64,000 nucleotides of DNA from Streptomyces sp. MJM8645. Its GTDB lineage: Bacteria; Actinomycetota; Actinomycetes; Streptomycetales; Streptomycetaceae. The notes beneath the pieces are model-generated. The model ran no database searches. It was given only the letters and a program-made list of their open reading frames with translations, and was not told the origin of the DNA. The stretch spans positions 310,001-374,000 of the forward strand of contig NZ_LJJF01000002.1 of assembly GCF_001625365.1 (NCBI RefSeq), given 5' to 3'. Position numbers and translations under genes: made by a program. Below are positions 50,595-58,629 of this stretch, one piece after another; position 1 is the first letter of the stretch, and every line of letters begins with the position of its first letter.

Positions 50595-52331
50595 GTGGCG
50601 GGTCCGGGCGGGTTCCCCTCGCGGGGGGTGTGGCGGCGGCCGGCATTCCGGTGGGTGGACGTGCTGGTGGTCGTGGCACTGGTCGCGTTCCTGTACGGTC
50701 TGCTGCGGCTCGCCCCGTCACTGAACGCGCCGTTCCTGCCCAGCACGGCTCCTGACACGGTGTCGACGGACCCGGCGAACCTGCCGTACTACGCGGTGCG
50801 CTCGCTGGTGCGGATGTTCGCGGCGCTGGTGGCGTCGGTGGTGTTCACCTTCGTGTACGCCACCGCCGCGGCACGGCTTCGGCGGGCGGACAAAGTGCTG
50901 CTGCCAGTGCTGGACATCCTGCAGTCCGTGCCGGTGCTGGGCTTCCTGTCGGTGACGGTGACCGCGTTCATCGCCCTGTTCCCCGGCTCGATCCTGGGCC
51001 TGGAGTGCGCCTCGATCTTCGCGATCTTCACCGCGATGGCCTGGAACATGACCTTCGCCTTCTACTACTCCCTCGTCTCCCAGCCCAAGGAGCTGGACGA
51101 GGCCGCGCGGGTGATGCGGCTGACGAAGTGGCAGCGGTTCTGGCAGCTCGACGTGCCCTCCGGGATGATCCCGCTGGTGTGGAACGGCATGATGAGCTTC
51201 GGCGGCGCCTGGTTCTTCCTCGCCGCCTCCGAGACCATCAGCGTCCTCAACCACCGCTACGCGCTGCCCGGCATGGGGTCATACGCCGCGGCGGCCATCG
51301 CCGCCGGCAACCTGGGCCAGGTCGGCATCGCGATCGCCGTGATGGTGGTCATGGTGATGGGCGTGAACGTGCTGTTCTGGCGGCCCATGGTCGCCTGGTC
51401 GGAGCGGTTCCGGGTGGAGGAGTCGGAAGCCGCCGAGCGCCCCCGCAGTCTGATGCTCGACCTGTTGCGCCGCTCAAGCGTCCCCGAACGGCTCGGGCGC
51501 CCGTTGCTGCCGATCGGCCGCGCGCTGGACCGGGCGAGCCGGCCGTTCGGGCTGGCCGAGCACCCGATCGGCGGGTCGGCGGCGCGCGAGCGGACGGGGG
51601 ACGTGTTCTTCGCCGGTGCGGTCAGCGTGCTGGTGCTCTTCGGGGCCTGGAAGGCGTTCGCCTACGTCAGATCCACGGTGGGGCTCGCGGAGTTCGGACA
51701 CGCGCTGGCTCTGGGAGCGGCGACCTTCAGCCGGGTCATCATCCTGATCGCGTTCGCGACGGTGGTGTGGGTGCCGATCGGCGTGTGGATCGGCATGAAC
51801 CCGCGGGTGACCCGCTTCGCCCAGCCCGTGGTGCAGGTCCTGGCGAGTTTCCCGGCGAACTTCGTCTTCCCGTTCGCCACCGCCGCGTTCGTCGCGCTGG
51901 GCATCTCGCTGAACGTCGGCGCGATTCTGCTGATGGCGCTGGGCGCGCAGTGGTACATCCTGTTCAACGTGATCGCCGGCGCCTCGGCCATCCCCACCGA
52001 CCTGCGCGAGGCGATGACCACCTTCCACGTCGGCGGGAGACTGAAGTGGCGCACCTTCATCCTGCCCGCGATCTTCCCCTCCTACGTCACCGGCGGGATC
52101 ACGGCGGCCGGCGGAGCGTGGAACGCCTCCATCGTCGCGGAGGTCGTGACCTACGGCTCCCACACGCTGACCGCCACCGGCCTCGGCTCCTACATCACCC
52201 AGGCCACCGCCACCGGGGACTTCCCGAAGATCCTGGTCGGCATCGTGGTGATGAGCCTGTACGTCGTCGCCCTCAACCGGCTGTTCTGGCGCCGCCTCTA
52301 CCGCATCGCCGAGACCCGCTACTCCCTCTGA
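50595..52331 (+). CDS. ABC transporter permease, two permease domains fused (NitT/TauT type)
   Basis: A 578-residue membrane protein containing two BPD_transp_1 units in tandem. The first unit (residues about 60-265) has the EAA loop at ELDEAARVMRLTKWQRFWQLDVPSG; the second (about 350-570) has DLREAMTTFHVGGRLKWRTFILPA. About twelve membrane helices in all. GTG 50595 is chosen for GGGAGG four bases upstream; ATG 50547 has no ribosome site. It works with the ATPase gene 30 bp downstream. Relatives import nitrate, sulfonates or bicarbonate-like anions, but no substrate-binding protein is encoded here. Confidence 0.87.
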   Translation: MAGPGGFPSRGVWRRPAFRWVDVLVVVALVAFLYGLLRLAPSLNAPFLPSTAPDTVSTDPANLPYYAVRSLVRMFAALVASVVFTFVYATAAARLRRADKVLLPVLDILQSVPVLGFLSVTVTAFIALFPGSILGLECASIFAIFTAMAWNMTFAFYYSLVSQPKELDEAARVMRLTKWQRFWQLDVPSGMIPLVWNGMMSFGGAWFFLAASETISVLNHRYALPGMGSYAAAAIAAGNLGQVGIAIAVMVVMVMGVNVLFWRPMVAWSERFRVEESEAAERPRSLMLDLLRRSSVPERLGRPLLPIGRALDRASRPFGLAEHPIGGSAARERTGDVFFAGAVSVLVLFGAWKAFAYVRSTVGLAEFGHALALGAATFSRVIILIAFATVVWVPIGVWIGMNPRVTRFAQPVVQVLASFPANFVFPFATAAFVALGISLNVGAILLMALGAQWYILFNVIAGASAIPTDLREAMTTFHVGGRLKWRTFILPAIFPSYVTGGITAAGGAWNASIVAEVVTYGSHTLTATGLGSYITQATATGDFPKILVGIVVMSLYVVALNRLFWRRLYRIAETRYSL

Positions 52332-52361
52332 CCTTTCGTACCAGCGAGCGAGGCAGGACCC

Positions 52362-53726
52362 GTGACCACCGACCACCCGCGCACCCCCGGCCCCCGTCCG
52401 ACCGGCGCCACGATCGTGCGGGCCGAGCGGGTGACCAAGACGTTCACCACCCCCGACGGCCGGGAGCTGCCGGTCCTGGACGACATCGGCTTCCACCTGG
52501 CGGAGGGCGAGATCGTCGCGCTGCTGGGCAAGTCCGGCTCCGGCAAGTCGACCCTGCTGCGGTGCATCGCCGGGCTGATCGCCCCGTCCTCGGGCACCGT
52601 CGCCTACCGGGGCGAGCCGCTGACCGGTGCCAACCCGGGTGTGTCGATGGTCTTCCAGTCCTTCGCTCTGCTGCCCTGGCTCACCGTGCAGCAGAACGTC
52701 GAACTGGGCCTGCACGCCCAGGGCGTCGGTGAACAGGAGCGGCGCGAGCGGGCGCTGAAGGCGATCGACCTGATCGGTCTGGACGGCTTCGAGTCCGCCT
52801 ACCCCAAGGAACTGTCCGGTGGCATGCGCCAGCGCGTCGGCTTCGCCCGCGCCCTGGTCGTCGAACCGGACGCGCTGCTGATGGACGAGCCGTTCTCCGC
52901 CCTGGACGTGCTGACCGCCGAGAACCTGCGCAACGAGCTGGTCGGCCTGTGGGAAGGGCATGAGGCGCCGGTCAAGTCGATCCTGATCGTCACCCACAAC
53001 ATCGAGGAAGCCGTCCTGCTGGCCGACCGCATCCTCGTGCTGGCCGCCAACCCCGGCCGCATCCAGGCCGAACTGCGCGTCGACCTGCCCCGCCCCCGCA
53101 ACCGCCAGGACCCGCACTTCGAATCCATCGTCGACACCGTCTACGGCATCCTCACCGGCCGGGAGGAAGCTGCCGTCGCCGCAGTAGAGCCTGCGACGAC
53201 CGGTGGTGCCGAGCGGCCCGCCCCGACCCCGACCAGCGCGCCGCTGCCAGAGGTCAGCGTCGGCGGGCTGGCGGGCCTGCTGGAAATCCTCGTCGCCCGC
53301 GGCGGCGAGGACGGCCTGGCGGAGATCGCCGACGAACTCAACTTCGAGATCGACGACCTCCTGCCCCTGGTCGACGCCGCCGAACTGCTCGACCTCGCGC
53401 GCACAGACGGCCCCCGCATCCGCGTCACCGACGCCGGCCGCGAGTTCGCCGCCGCCGACATCCTCACCAGCAAGCAGCTCTTCGCCCACCACGCCGCCAG
53501 CCGCGCCCCGCTCGTGCGGGCCATCGTCCAGGCCCTGGCCGCCACCGACGATCACACCCTGCGCGAAGGGTTGTTCCTCGACCTGCTGCGGCGCGGTTTC
53601 TCCGCCGAGGACGCGCGCCGCCAGCTGGACACCGCCATCGACTGGGGCCGCTACGCCGAACTGTTCGACTACGACTCCGGCGACGGCGAACTCACTCTGG
53701 AACCCGGCGCGCAGGACGCCCTGTAG
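52362..53726 (+). CDS. ABC transporter ATP-binding protein with C-terminal AAA-associated domain
   Basis: A 454-residue ATPase. Residues 20-270 form the nucleotide-binding domain: Walker A LGKSGSGKST, Q-loop MVFQSFALLPWL, signature LSGGMRQRVGFARAL, Walker B ALLMDEPFSALD and H-loop VTHNIEE, typical of NitT/TauT importers. Residues about 310-450 are the extra winged-helix AAA-associated domain (EILVARGGEDGLAEIADELNFEIDDLLPLVDAAELL) found in a subset of these ATPases, possibly regulatory. The 3' end overlaps the convergent membrane-protein gene by 35 bp. Confidence 0.9.
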   Translation: MTTDHPRTPGPRPTGATIVRAERVTKTFTTPDGRELPVLDDIGFHLAEGEIVALLGKSGSGKSTLLRCIAGLIAPSSGTVAYRGEPLTGANPGVSMVFQSFALLPWLTVQQNVELGLHAQGVGEQERRERALKAIDLIGLDGFESAYPKELSGGMRQRVGFARALVVEPDALLMDEPFSALDVLTAENLRNELVGLWEGHEAPVKSILIVTHNIEEAVLLADRILVLAANPGRIQAELRVDLPRPRNRQDPHFESIVDTVYGILTGREEAAVAAVEPATTGGAERPAPTPTSAPLPEVSVGGLAGLLEILVARGGEDGLAEIADELNFEIDDLLPLVDAAELLDLARTDGPRIRVTDAGREFAAADILTSKQLFAHHAASRAPLVRAIVQALAATDDHTLREGLFLDLLRRGFSAEDARRQLDTAIDWGRYAELFDYDSGDGELTLEPGAQDAL

Positions 53727-54186
53727 GCGGGGTGCGTGCCTCAGTCCTTCCGGCGGGCCGCGCGTCGGCGAGCAGGCGGACCACGCCGGCGGGAAGGCTC
53801 AGGTGGCGCGCGATCCAGCCGGCGTCGTGGCCGTGGGTGGCGAACACCCACGCGGTGTAGAGCGTATTGAGGCTGGGCGCGTGCGCGCTCAGCACCAGCG
53901 GCCGGACCGCCTCCATCGGGAAGCCCTCCAGGCTGTGGGCGCTGAACCACGAATCCTGGTCCGCCTCCGCCTGCGGCACAACAGGGTGGCGTCGTCTGCG
54001 CAGCCGCTGCCACAGCACGCCGGCCACGGCAAGGCCCGCGACGCCGGCACCGAACAACGCGCCGCCGACCACCGGCCGGTCGCGGGCCGGCAGCACCACC
54101 AGCGCGACGACCTCCAGCAGGAGCAGGGCGATCACACCCAGCACCACCGCGCCCTCACCGGTTCGCGGGCGGGGCACCGCTCTCAT
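53692..54186 (-). CDS. Small membrane protein, function unknown
   Basis: A 164-residue protein with two adjacent transmembrane helices (AVVLGVIALLLLEVVALVVL and VVGGALFGAGVAGLAVAGVL) and a soluble C-terminal domain rich in His/Ala/Leu (LEGFPMEAVRPLVLSAHAPS, THGHDAGWIARHLSLPAG). The last residues are basic and disordered. ATG 54186 is ten bases from AGGAGAGG; GTG 54195 would place the ribosome site too close. Overlaps the end of the convergent ATPase gene. No family recognised. Confidence 0.6.
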   Translation of the reverse strand: MRAVPRPRTGEGAVVLGVIALLLLEVVALVVLPARDRPVVGGALFGAGVAGLAVAGVLWQRLRRRRHPVVPQAEADQDSWFSAHSLEGFPMEAVRPLVLSAHAPSLNTLYTAWVFATHGHDAGWIARHLSLPAGVVRLLADARPAGRTEARTPPTGRPARRVPE

Positions 54187-54264
54187 TCGGATCACCTCTC
54201 CTTCCGATCAGTCTGCCAGGCACCCGGGGAGGCGTCGGGTCCTTGACGCGCCACTGACGCGTGG

Positions 54265-54543
54265 TCAGGCCAGGGCCTGGTGCTTCGTGTCGCCCTCCTC
54301 CAGGTGCCAGTGCAGGTCGCTGACGCCCGGCTCCAGGCAGAGGCGCGAGATGACCGGCTCCAGTGCTTGGGCGACGTCGCCGTTGACGGCGACCGTGGCC
54401 CGCAGGCTGGCGACCTCGCCGCGCTCACGCCGGGCACGCAGCCCGGTCGGTGCGAGGCCCGACGCACTGAGGGCCTGCAGAAGCAGCGCACGGATGTATG
54501 CCTCGGCGCCACGTTCGCACTCCAGGTGGACGGCCGCGCGCAT
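54265..54543 (-). pseudogene. MgtC-family C-terminal (ACT-like) domain fragment
   Basis: About 92 codons on the minus strand read as the soluble C-terminal domain of MgtC/SapB proteins (HLECERGAEAYIRALLLQAL, then VNGDVAQALEPVISRLCLEP and GVSDLHWHLEEG). The membrane part that normally precedes it is gone; upstream sequence instead continues into an unrelated pirin fragment on the other strand. It may start at ATG 54543 but is probably a remnant. Confidence 0.5.
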
Positions 54544-54693
54544 GGTGGAGTCGGGGGCCCGCGCCCTTGAGGAAGCCCGGATCCGCTGCGTCCTGGTCGC
54601 ACCCTCGAAGATGGAGCGCCCCGCCGGCGACCGGATCCTCGACGCTGCCGGTGGTCCCGTCTCTGCGGCCATGGAGATGACCGGCGGCGACGT

Positions 54694-54846
54694 ATCGGGC
54701 AGTCCCACGAGGGCATCGTCCAGGCCCGCGACGAGTGGCAGGCCGCCACCGACCGCTGCGGCGCCGTCCAGGGCTGTCCGGGCAACCGCCTCCCCGCCCC
54801 GGAGCTCCCCGGCACCCCCCTCAAGCCCCGCGGCCGCACCCGCTGA
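54694..54846 (+). pseudogene. Pirin-family C-terminal fragment, copy 2
   Basis: The frame reads GQSHEGIVQARDEWQ, then PGNRLPAPELPG and LKPRGRTR before TGA 54844-54846. It corresponds to the fragment at 48435-48610, and the 25 bp after both stops are also similar (TTCGACGGGC). No beginning of the gene is present. The two fragments lie in the same orientation around the ABC transporter genes. Confidence 0.55.
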
Positions 54847-55351
54847 CCCGCGCGTTCGACGGGCACGGAGTCGCTGCGTGCCTTGGCTGCGGGACAACCC
54901 TCAGCGAGTTCGGCCACCTCACCGCCCGGCCGGTTCATCCTCACGCCCCGGCGGTCGGCCGGGGGCGTGAGGACGCCACCCCGCCCTCACCCGGCAACAC
55001 CCGACACGTCATGCGCGAACTCGCCAGCCCCACCCCCCTCTCCCAGCCAGGTGCCCCCAACACCTGTCGCGCGCAGTCGGCGGTCGGACCATCACCCCAC
55101 GTCAGAGCAGCCGGTAGGCGATCTCGGTCGACGGCCCATCCGCCCGGCCCCGGAACCACTTGCGACACACCAGAACAACACACCCCACGCCTCGCCGAAA
55201 GTCCGGATGGAAATGACCGAGAACAAGTAAGGTCGAGGCTTGTTCGATTGACCCTCACAAAGGCGGTCTGGATACTGATCGAGCACGACGCAACCGAAAC
55301 TCGTTGCGAAGCGAACTCCGATTCGAAATTTCATCCGGCTGAGGAGAATCC
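54847..55351. other. Non-coding stretch upstream of the killer-toxin-like gene
   Basis: 505 nt with no convincing gene. Base composition falls in GC toward 55200-55340 (GAACAAGTAAGG, TTGTTCGATTGACC), where the promoter of the following secreted-protein gene should lie. GAGGAG at about 55341 is that gene's ribosome site. Confidence 0.45.
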
Positions 55352-55708
55352 ATGATCTCGAAAGCGAAGAAGGTCGTGAGCTCGTTGGCGATGGCCTTCG
55401 CCGCGGCGGCCACGCTCACCGTGGCCGTGCCGTCCGGCAACGCCTTCGCCATCGACCACGTCCAGTGTGACGGGAGCCGCAATGACTTCCTGAAGATCTG
55501 GTCGCACCTCGACGGCCGTGACAGCGTCGACTGCTACGCGAACGGGGGGACGATCGGCTTCGGCGGGTGGTGGATCGACCGGATCTCCACGGGGAACAAC
55601 GACCTGGTCTACTCCGACGCCAACGGCGACTCGGTGAGGGTCAACCGCTGGACCGACATCACGTACCCGAACCGCCCGCCGAGGGTCAACTCCATCCAAA
55701 TTCTCTGA
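55352..55708 (+). CDS. Secreted Streptomyces killer-toxin-like protein (beta/gamma-crystallin fold)
   Basis: A 118-residue protein with a signal peptide (VVSSLAMAFAAAATLTVAVPSGNAFA) and a mature domain of about 86 residues. The mature part closely resembles SKLP, the small crystallin-fold toxin of Streptomyces: WSHLDGRDSVDCYANGGTIG, GGWWIDRISTGNN and WTDITYPNRPPRVNSIQI. Two cysteines (in VQCDG and VDCYA) can form the single disulphide. SKLP inhibits yeast and other fungi; activity here is inference. ATG 55352 follows GAGGAG. No immunity or partner gene is adjacent. Confidence 0.8.
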   Translation: MISKAKKVVSSLAMAFAAAATLTVAVPSGNAFAIDHVQCDGSRNDFLKIWSHLDGRDSVDCYANGGTIGFGGWWIDRISTGNNDLVYSDANGDSVRVNRWTDITYPNRPPRVNSIQIL

Positions 55709-56158
55709 CGAACCGGCGGAGCGGGACCCGAACGGAAATTTGTCCGGCCGCATCACCGCAAGTCCCCGCAGCGCTTTGATCGCCGTCGAATTTTCTGTGA
55801 CGTGAATTCGCTCAATTCCGGTCCACCGGCGCCGGCCATGCCCTCCAGGGGCTGGCCGGCGCCGGCATGTGGTGTCACGGCTGCCCGCCGAGCCCCAACT
55901 TCCGCACCCCGAAGGGGGAACCCCAGGTGTTCCACAGAGCCCATCCTTCGGGCCTGTCCTCGACCCCGAGGCACGAGCACACCTCCTCGTAGCTCTCGGG
56001 CAGCAACGGAGGTCTCGGAAACCGGGTGCGACAGCACGGCCCCGCCTGGCTTCACCGAGGCGGCGGCGTGAGCGGTGCCGCCGCCGGACGTGGCGAGGCC
56101 GGTGTCGTCCGGGAGCGGTGGCTTCCGGACGGCACCGGCCTCGTGGGGGCGAGCAGGT
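55709..56158. other. Convergent intergenic region with terminator
   Basis: 450 nt between the killer-toxin-like gene and the end of the NRPS operon. It contains the long hairpin at 56095-56142 and a second GC hairpin near 56069-56090 (GGCGGCGGC / GCCGCCGCC). CCGGCGCCGGCC-type inverted repeats around 55825-55870 could end the rightward transcript. No gene seen. Confidence 0.5.
56095..56142 (-). terminator. 18-bp hairpin terminator of the NRPS operon
   Basis: Arms 56095-56112 and 56125-56142 pair over 18 positions with one G-T wobble, around a 12-nt loop. It lies 17 bp past the last gene of the leftward operon and is the strongest terminator structure in the window. Confidence 0.8.
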
Positions 56159-56359
56159 CTACCAGCGGCGGCGCGGCGGTGCCGGGTTGAGCTTGGCGGT
56201 GAGCGCCGAGAGGAAGGTCGGGAGCCTGTCGACCATGGCCTTGGGGACCGGGGTGGTCTGGACGGTGTCCCGCCGCACGTCCTGGAGGACGAGGGTGTAG
56301 GTGCCGTTCTCCTCGACGAGTTCGGCGGCGTAGAGCAGTGTTCCCGTTGAGGTTTCCAT
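56159..56359 (-). CDS. 66-residue hypothetical protein, last gene of the NRPS operon
   Basis: A small soluble protein (LLYAAELVEENGTYTLVLQD, then PKAMVDRLPTFLSALTAKL) with an alternating strand-helix pattern and a basic tail ending in RRRW. It begins 12 bp after the SRPBCC gene stop, on the same strand, before the operon terminator. I recognise no family. It could be a small accessory or binding protein of the pathway. Confidence 0.6.
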   Translation of the reverse strand: METSTGTLLYAAELVEENGTYTLVLQDVRRDTVQTTPVPKAMVDRLPTFLSALTAKLNPAPPRRRW

Positions 56360-56371
56360 CAGGGGCCCTGG

Positions 56372-57121
56372 CTAGGCTCGGGTGTCGTTGAGCCAGGCGG
56401 TCCACGCCGCGGTGGCCTGCTGCTCGTCGGCGCCCTCGGCGAACAGGTGGTGGCCGAGCCAGATCGGCACGTTCCAGGTGCTGCCGTTGAAGAACCGGTA
56501 GAGCGCGTCCGGGCCGCGCAGACCGACGAAGTCGATGCTGAGCCAGTCCACGACCACCTCCTGGCGACGGCCGTCCGGGCCCGGGAGGTGGAGCGGCAGC
56601 CGGTCCCCGACGGCCGTGTCGTCGGGGAGGCCGAGGCGGCGACGCAGGGTGGCGAAGTCGGCCGGGTCGGCGGTGGGTTCGGGGCGGTGGGCCCTGACGT
56701 AGACGGCGGGGCGGCCGGCGAAGTGCCGGAGGTACTCGGCGAGGCCGTGCTGGTAGAAGTCGACGTACTTCTCGGCCACGTCCGACTTGGCGTCCCACCT
56801 CCAGGCCTCGTCGACGATGCCCGTGTGCACCCAGTGGATCCCCATCCGCAGGCGGCTCGTTCCGCCGTCGGCGGGCTCGATGCGGTAGCTGAGCGTGTTG
56901 GAGAAGCCGCCGTCCTGGGCTGCCCGGACGGCGAAGTGCCGCGGCGGCTCCCAGGCCACGACGGTGGAGTCGCCCCGGGTGGCCTTTCCGCCGACGCGCG
57001 GCTCGACCTCCATCGGGTACAGCCAGCCCAGGTTGCCGGCGCCGGTGGCGACCGCGTCCCAGACCTGCTCGGGTGTGGCGGGCAGGTCCTGTTCCCGGCG
57101 GACCTCGAACTCTCGGGCCAT
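56372..57121 (-). CDS. SRPBCC/START-like domain protein
   Basis: A 249-residue protein. The first 150 residues have the AHSA1/SRPBCC pattern: FEVRREQDLPATPEQVWDAVATG start, GGKATRGDSTVVAWEPPRHFAVR and SNTLSYRIEPADGGTSRLRMGIHWV. This is a helix-grip fold with a hydrophobic cavity. The last 100 residues (FATLRRRLGLPDD ... WLSIDFVGLRGPDALYRFF) are an unusual extension. I prefer ATG 57121, with GGAG eight bases upstream; ATG 57148 is possible. It lies between a P450 and the operon end and may bind or shape a hydrophobic intermediate. Catalytic residues not evident. Confidence 0.7.
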   Translation of the reverse strand: MAREFEVRREQDLPATPEQVWDAVATGAGNLGWLYPMEVEPRVGGKATRGDSTVVAWEPPRHFAVRAAQDGGFSNTLSYRIEPADGGTSRLRMGIHWVHTGIVDEAWRWDAKSDVAEKYVDFYQHGLAEYLRHFAGRPAVYVRAHRPEPTADPADFATLRRRLGLPDDTAVGDRLPLHLPGPDGRRQEVVVDWLSIDFVGLRGPDALYRFFNGSTWNVPIWLGHHLFAEGADEQQATAAWTAWLNDTRA

Positions 57122-57151
57122 GGTCGGTGCTCCTTCGTCCTCGTTCATGGG

Positions 57152-58399
57152 TCAGTAGGTGAGCGGGAGGGCGCTCAGGCGCCGTTGCAGCGGGTTGGGC
57201 CGCCAATCGAGCACAGCGTCGTCGGCCAGCCGCAGCTCGGGCAGCCGGCGGACCAGCGTGCCGACGGCCACCTCCGCCTGGAGCCTGGCGAGCGGGCCGC
57301 CGAGGCAGAAGTGCGGGCCGTGGCCGAAGCTCAGGTGCCGGTTGCCGGGGCGGGTCAGGTCGAGCCGGTCGGGGTCCTCGAAGCGCTCGGGATCGCGGTT
57401 GGTCGCGCCGAGGAACAGGTACACCAGCTCGCCCTCGCGCAGTAGTTGCCCGCCGATCTCCAGGTCCTGCGCGACGACCCGGACGATCGCCTGGGTCACC
57501 GTGTCGTAGCGGGCCAGTTCCTCGACGGCGCCCCGGACCAGCCCCGGATCCGCGCGCAGCCGGGCCAGCTGGTCGGGGTGGCGCAGCAGGGCGAGCATGC
57601 CGTTGCCGACCAGGTGGGTGGTGGTCTCGCCACCGGCGGTGATCAGGACGAAACAGGTGGACAGCAGTTCGGAGTCGGTGAGCCGGTCGTCCTGCGTCTG
57701 GGTGGCGACCAGGGCGCTGATCAGGTCGTCACCTGGCTCGGACCGGCGCCGGCGGACGAGCCGGGCGAGGTACTCCTCGTACTGCCCGATCGCCTCCTCG
57801 GACTTGTCGATGTCCTCGCCCAGCCGGCCGAAGCGGCGGAACCAGGTCTCGACCTGCGGACGGTCCTCGGGCGGGATGCCGAAGAGCTCGCAGACCACGG
57901 ACATCGGGAATGGGGAGGCGACCGCCTCGATCAGGTCCATGGTGGGCCCGGCCGCGACCGCCTCGTCGATGAGCCGGTCGACGATCCGCTGGACGCCGTC
58001 GCGCAGGGCCTCGACCCGCCGGGCGGTGAACGCCCGGTTGGCCAGCCTGCGCAGCCGGGCGTGGTCCGGCGGGTCGGTGTTGGACATCACCCGGCCGAGC
58101 CGGTCGGAGAGCCTGCTGAGGGCCTTCAGGTCGCCGCCCAGGCCGCCGAGGGCGCGGGTCATCCGGTCCCGGTCGTTGGACAGCCGCAGGTCGCTCAGGG
58201 CGGCCTCGACGTCGGCGTACCGGGTGAGGTACCAGATGCCCTGGTCGCTGCGGTGCACGGGGCTCTCGCGCCGCATGCGGGCGTAGAACGGGTACGGGTC
58301 CCACCGGGCCTCGGGGGTGAGCAGGTCGGCGGCGAGGTCGTGGGGCGGGGCGAGGCCCGCCGTGGGGCGGGCCTCGTCCGTGGTGTCGGTCAGGTTCAC
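57152..58399 (-). CDS. Cytochrome P450
   Basis: A 415-residue soluble P450. The I-helix is AGGETTTH, EELAR is the ExxR motif, and the heme loop is FGHGPHFCLGGPLAR with the proximal Cys. GTG 58399 starts 11 bp after the MbtH stop. Located within an NRPS operon, it probably hydroxylates or cross-links a carrier-bound amino acid or the released peptide. Ferredoxin partner not encoded here. Confidence 0.93.
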   Translation of the reverse strand: MNLTDTTDEARPTAGLAPPHDLAADLLTPEARWDPYPFYARMRRESPVHRSDQGIWYLTRYADVEAALSDLRLSNDRDRMTRALGGLGGDLKALSRLSDRLGRVMSNTDPPDHARLRRLANRAFTARRVEALRDGVQRIVDRLIDEAVAAGPTMDLIEAVASPFPMSVVCELFGIPPEDRPQVETWFRRFGRLGEDIDKSEEAIGQYEEYLARLVRRRRSEPGDDLISALVATQTQDDRLTDSELLSTCFVLITAGGETTTHLVGNGMLALLRHPDQLARLRADPGLVRGAVEELARYDTVTQAIVRVVAQDLEIGGQLLREGELVYLFLGATNRDPERFEDPDRLDLTRPGNRHLSFGHGPHFCLGGPLARLQAEVAVGTLVRRLPELRLADDAVLDWRPNPLQRRLSALPLTY

Positions 58400-58410
58400 T
58401 GCGGGCCGCG

Positions 58411-58626
58411 CTACTTCCTGGCGTCCATGGCGTCGGCGAGGCTCCTGGGCCGCATGTCGGTCCAGGACTTCTCGACGTACTCCAGGCAGGCGGCGTTGGT
58501 GTCGGGGCCGTGGGCGATGGTCCAGCCCTCGGGGATGTCCGCGAACTGCGGCCACAGCGAGTGCTGGTTCTCGTCGTTGACGAGCACGAGGAAGGCGCCG
58601 TCCTGGTCGTCGAAGGGGTTGGTCAT
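58411..58626 (-). CDS. MbtH-like protein
   Basis: A 71-residue member of the MbtH family: NPFDDQDGAFLVLVNDENQHSLWP, IPEGWTIAHG and YVEKSWTDMRPRSL contain the conserved Trp and NxExQ(H)SLWP residues. MbtH proteins bind and activate NRPS adenylation domains. It starts 3 bp after the NRPS stop; AGGAGG within the NRPS end is its ribosome site. Confidence 0.96.
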   Translation of the reverse strand: MTNPFDDQDGAFLVLVNDENQHSLWPQFADIPEGWTIAHGPDTNAACLEYVEKSWTDMRPRSLADAMDARK

Positions 58627-58629
58627 GGG

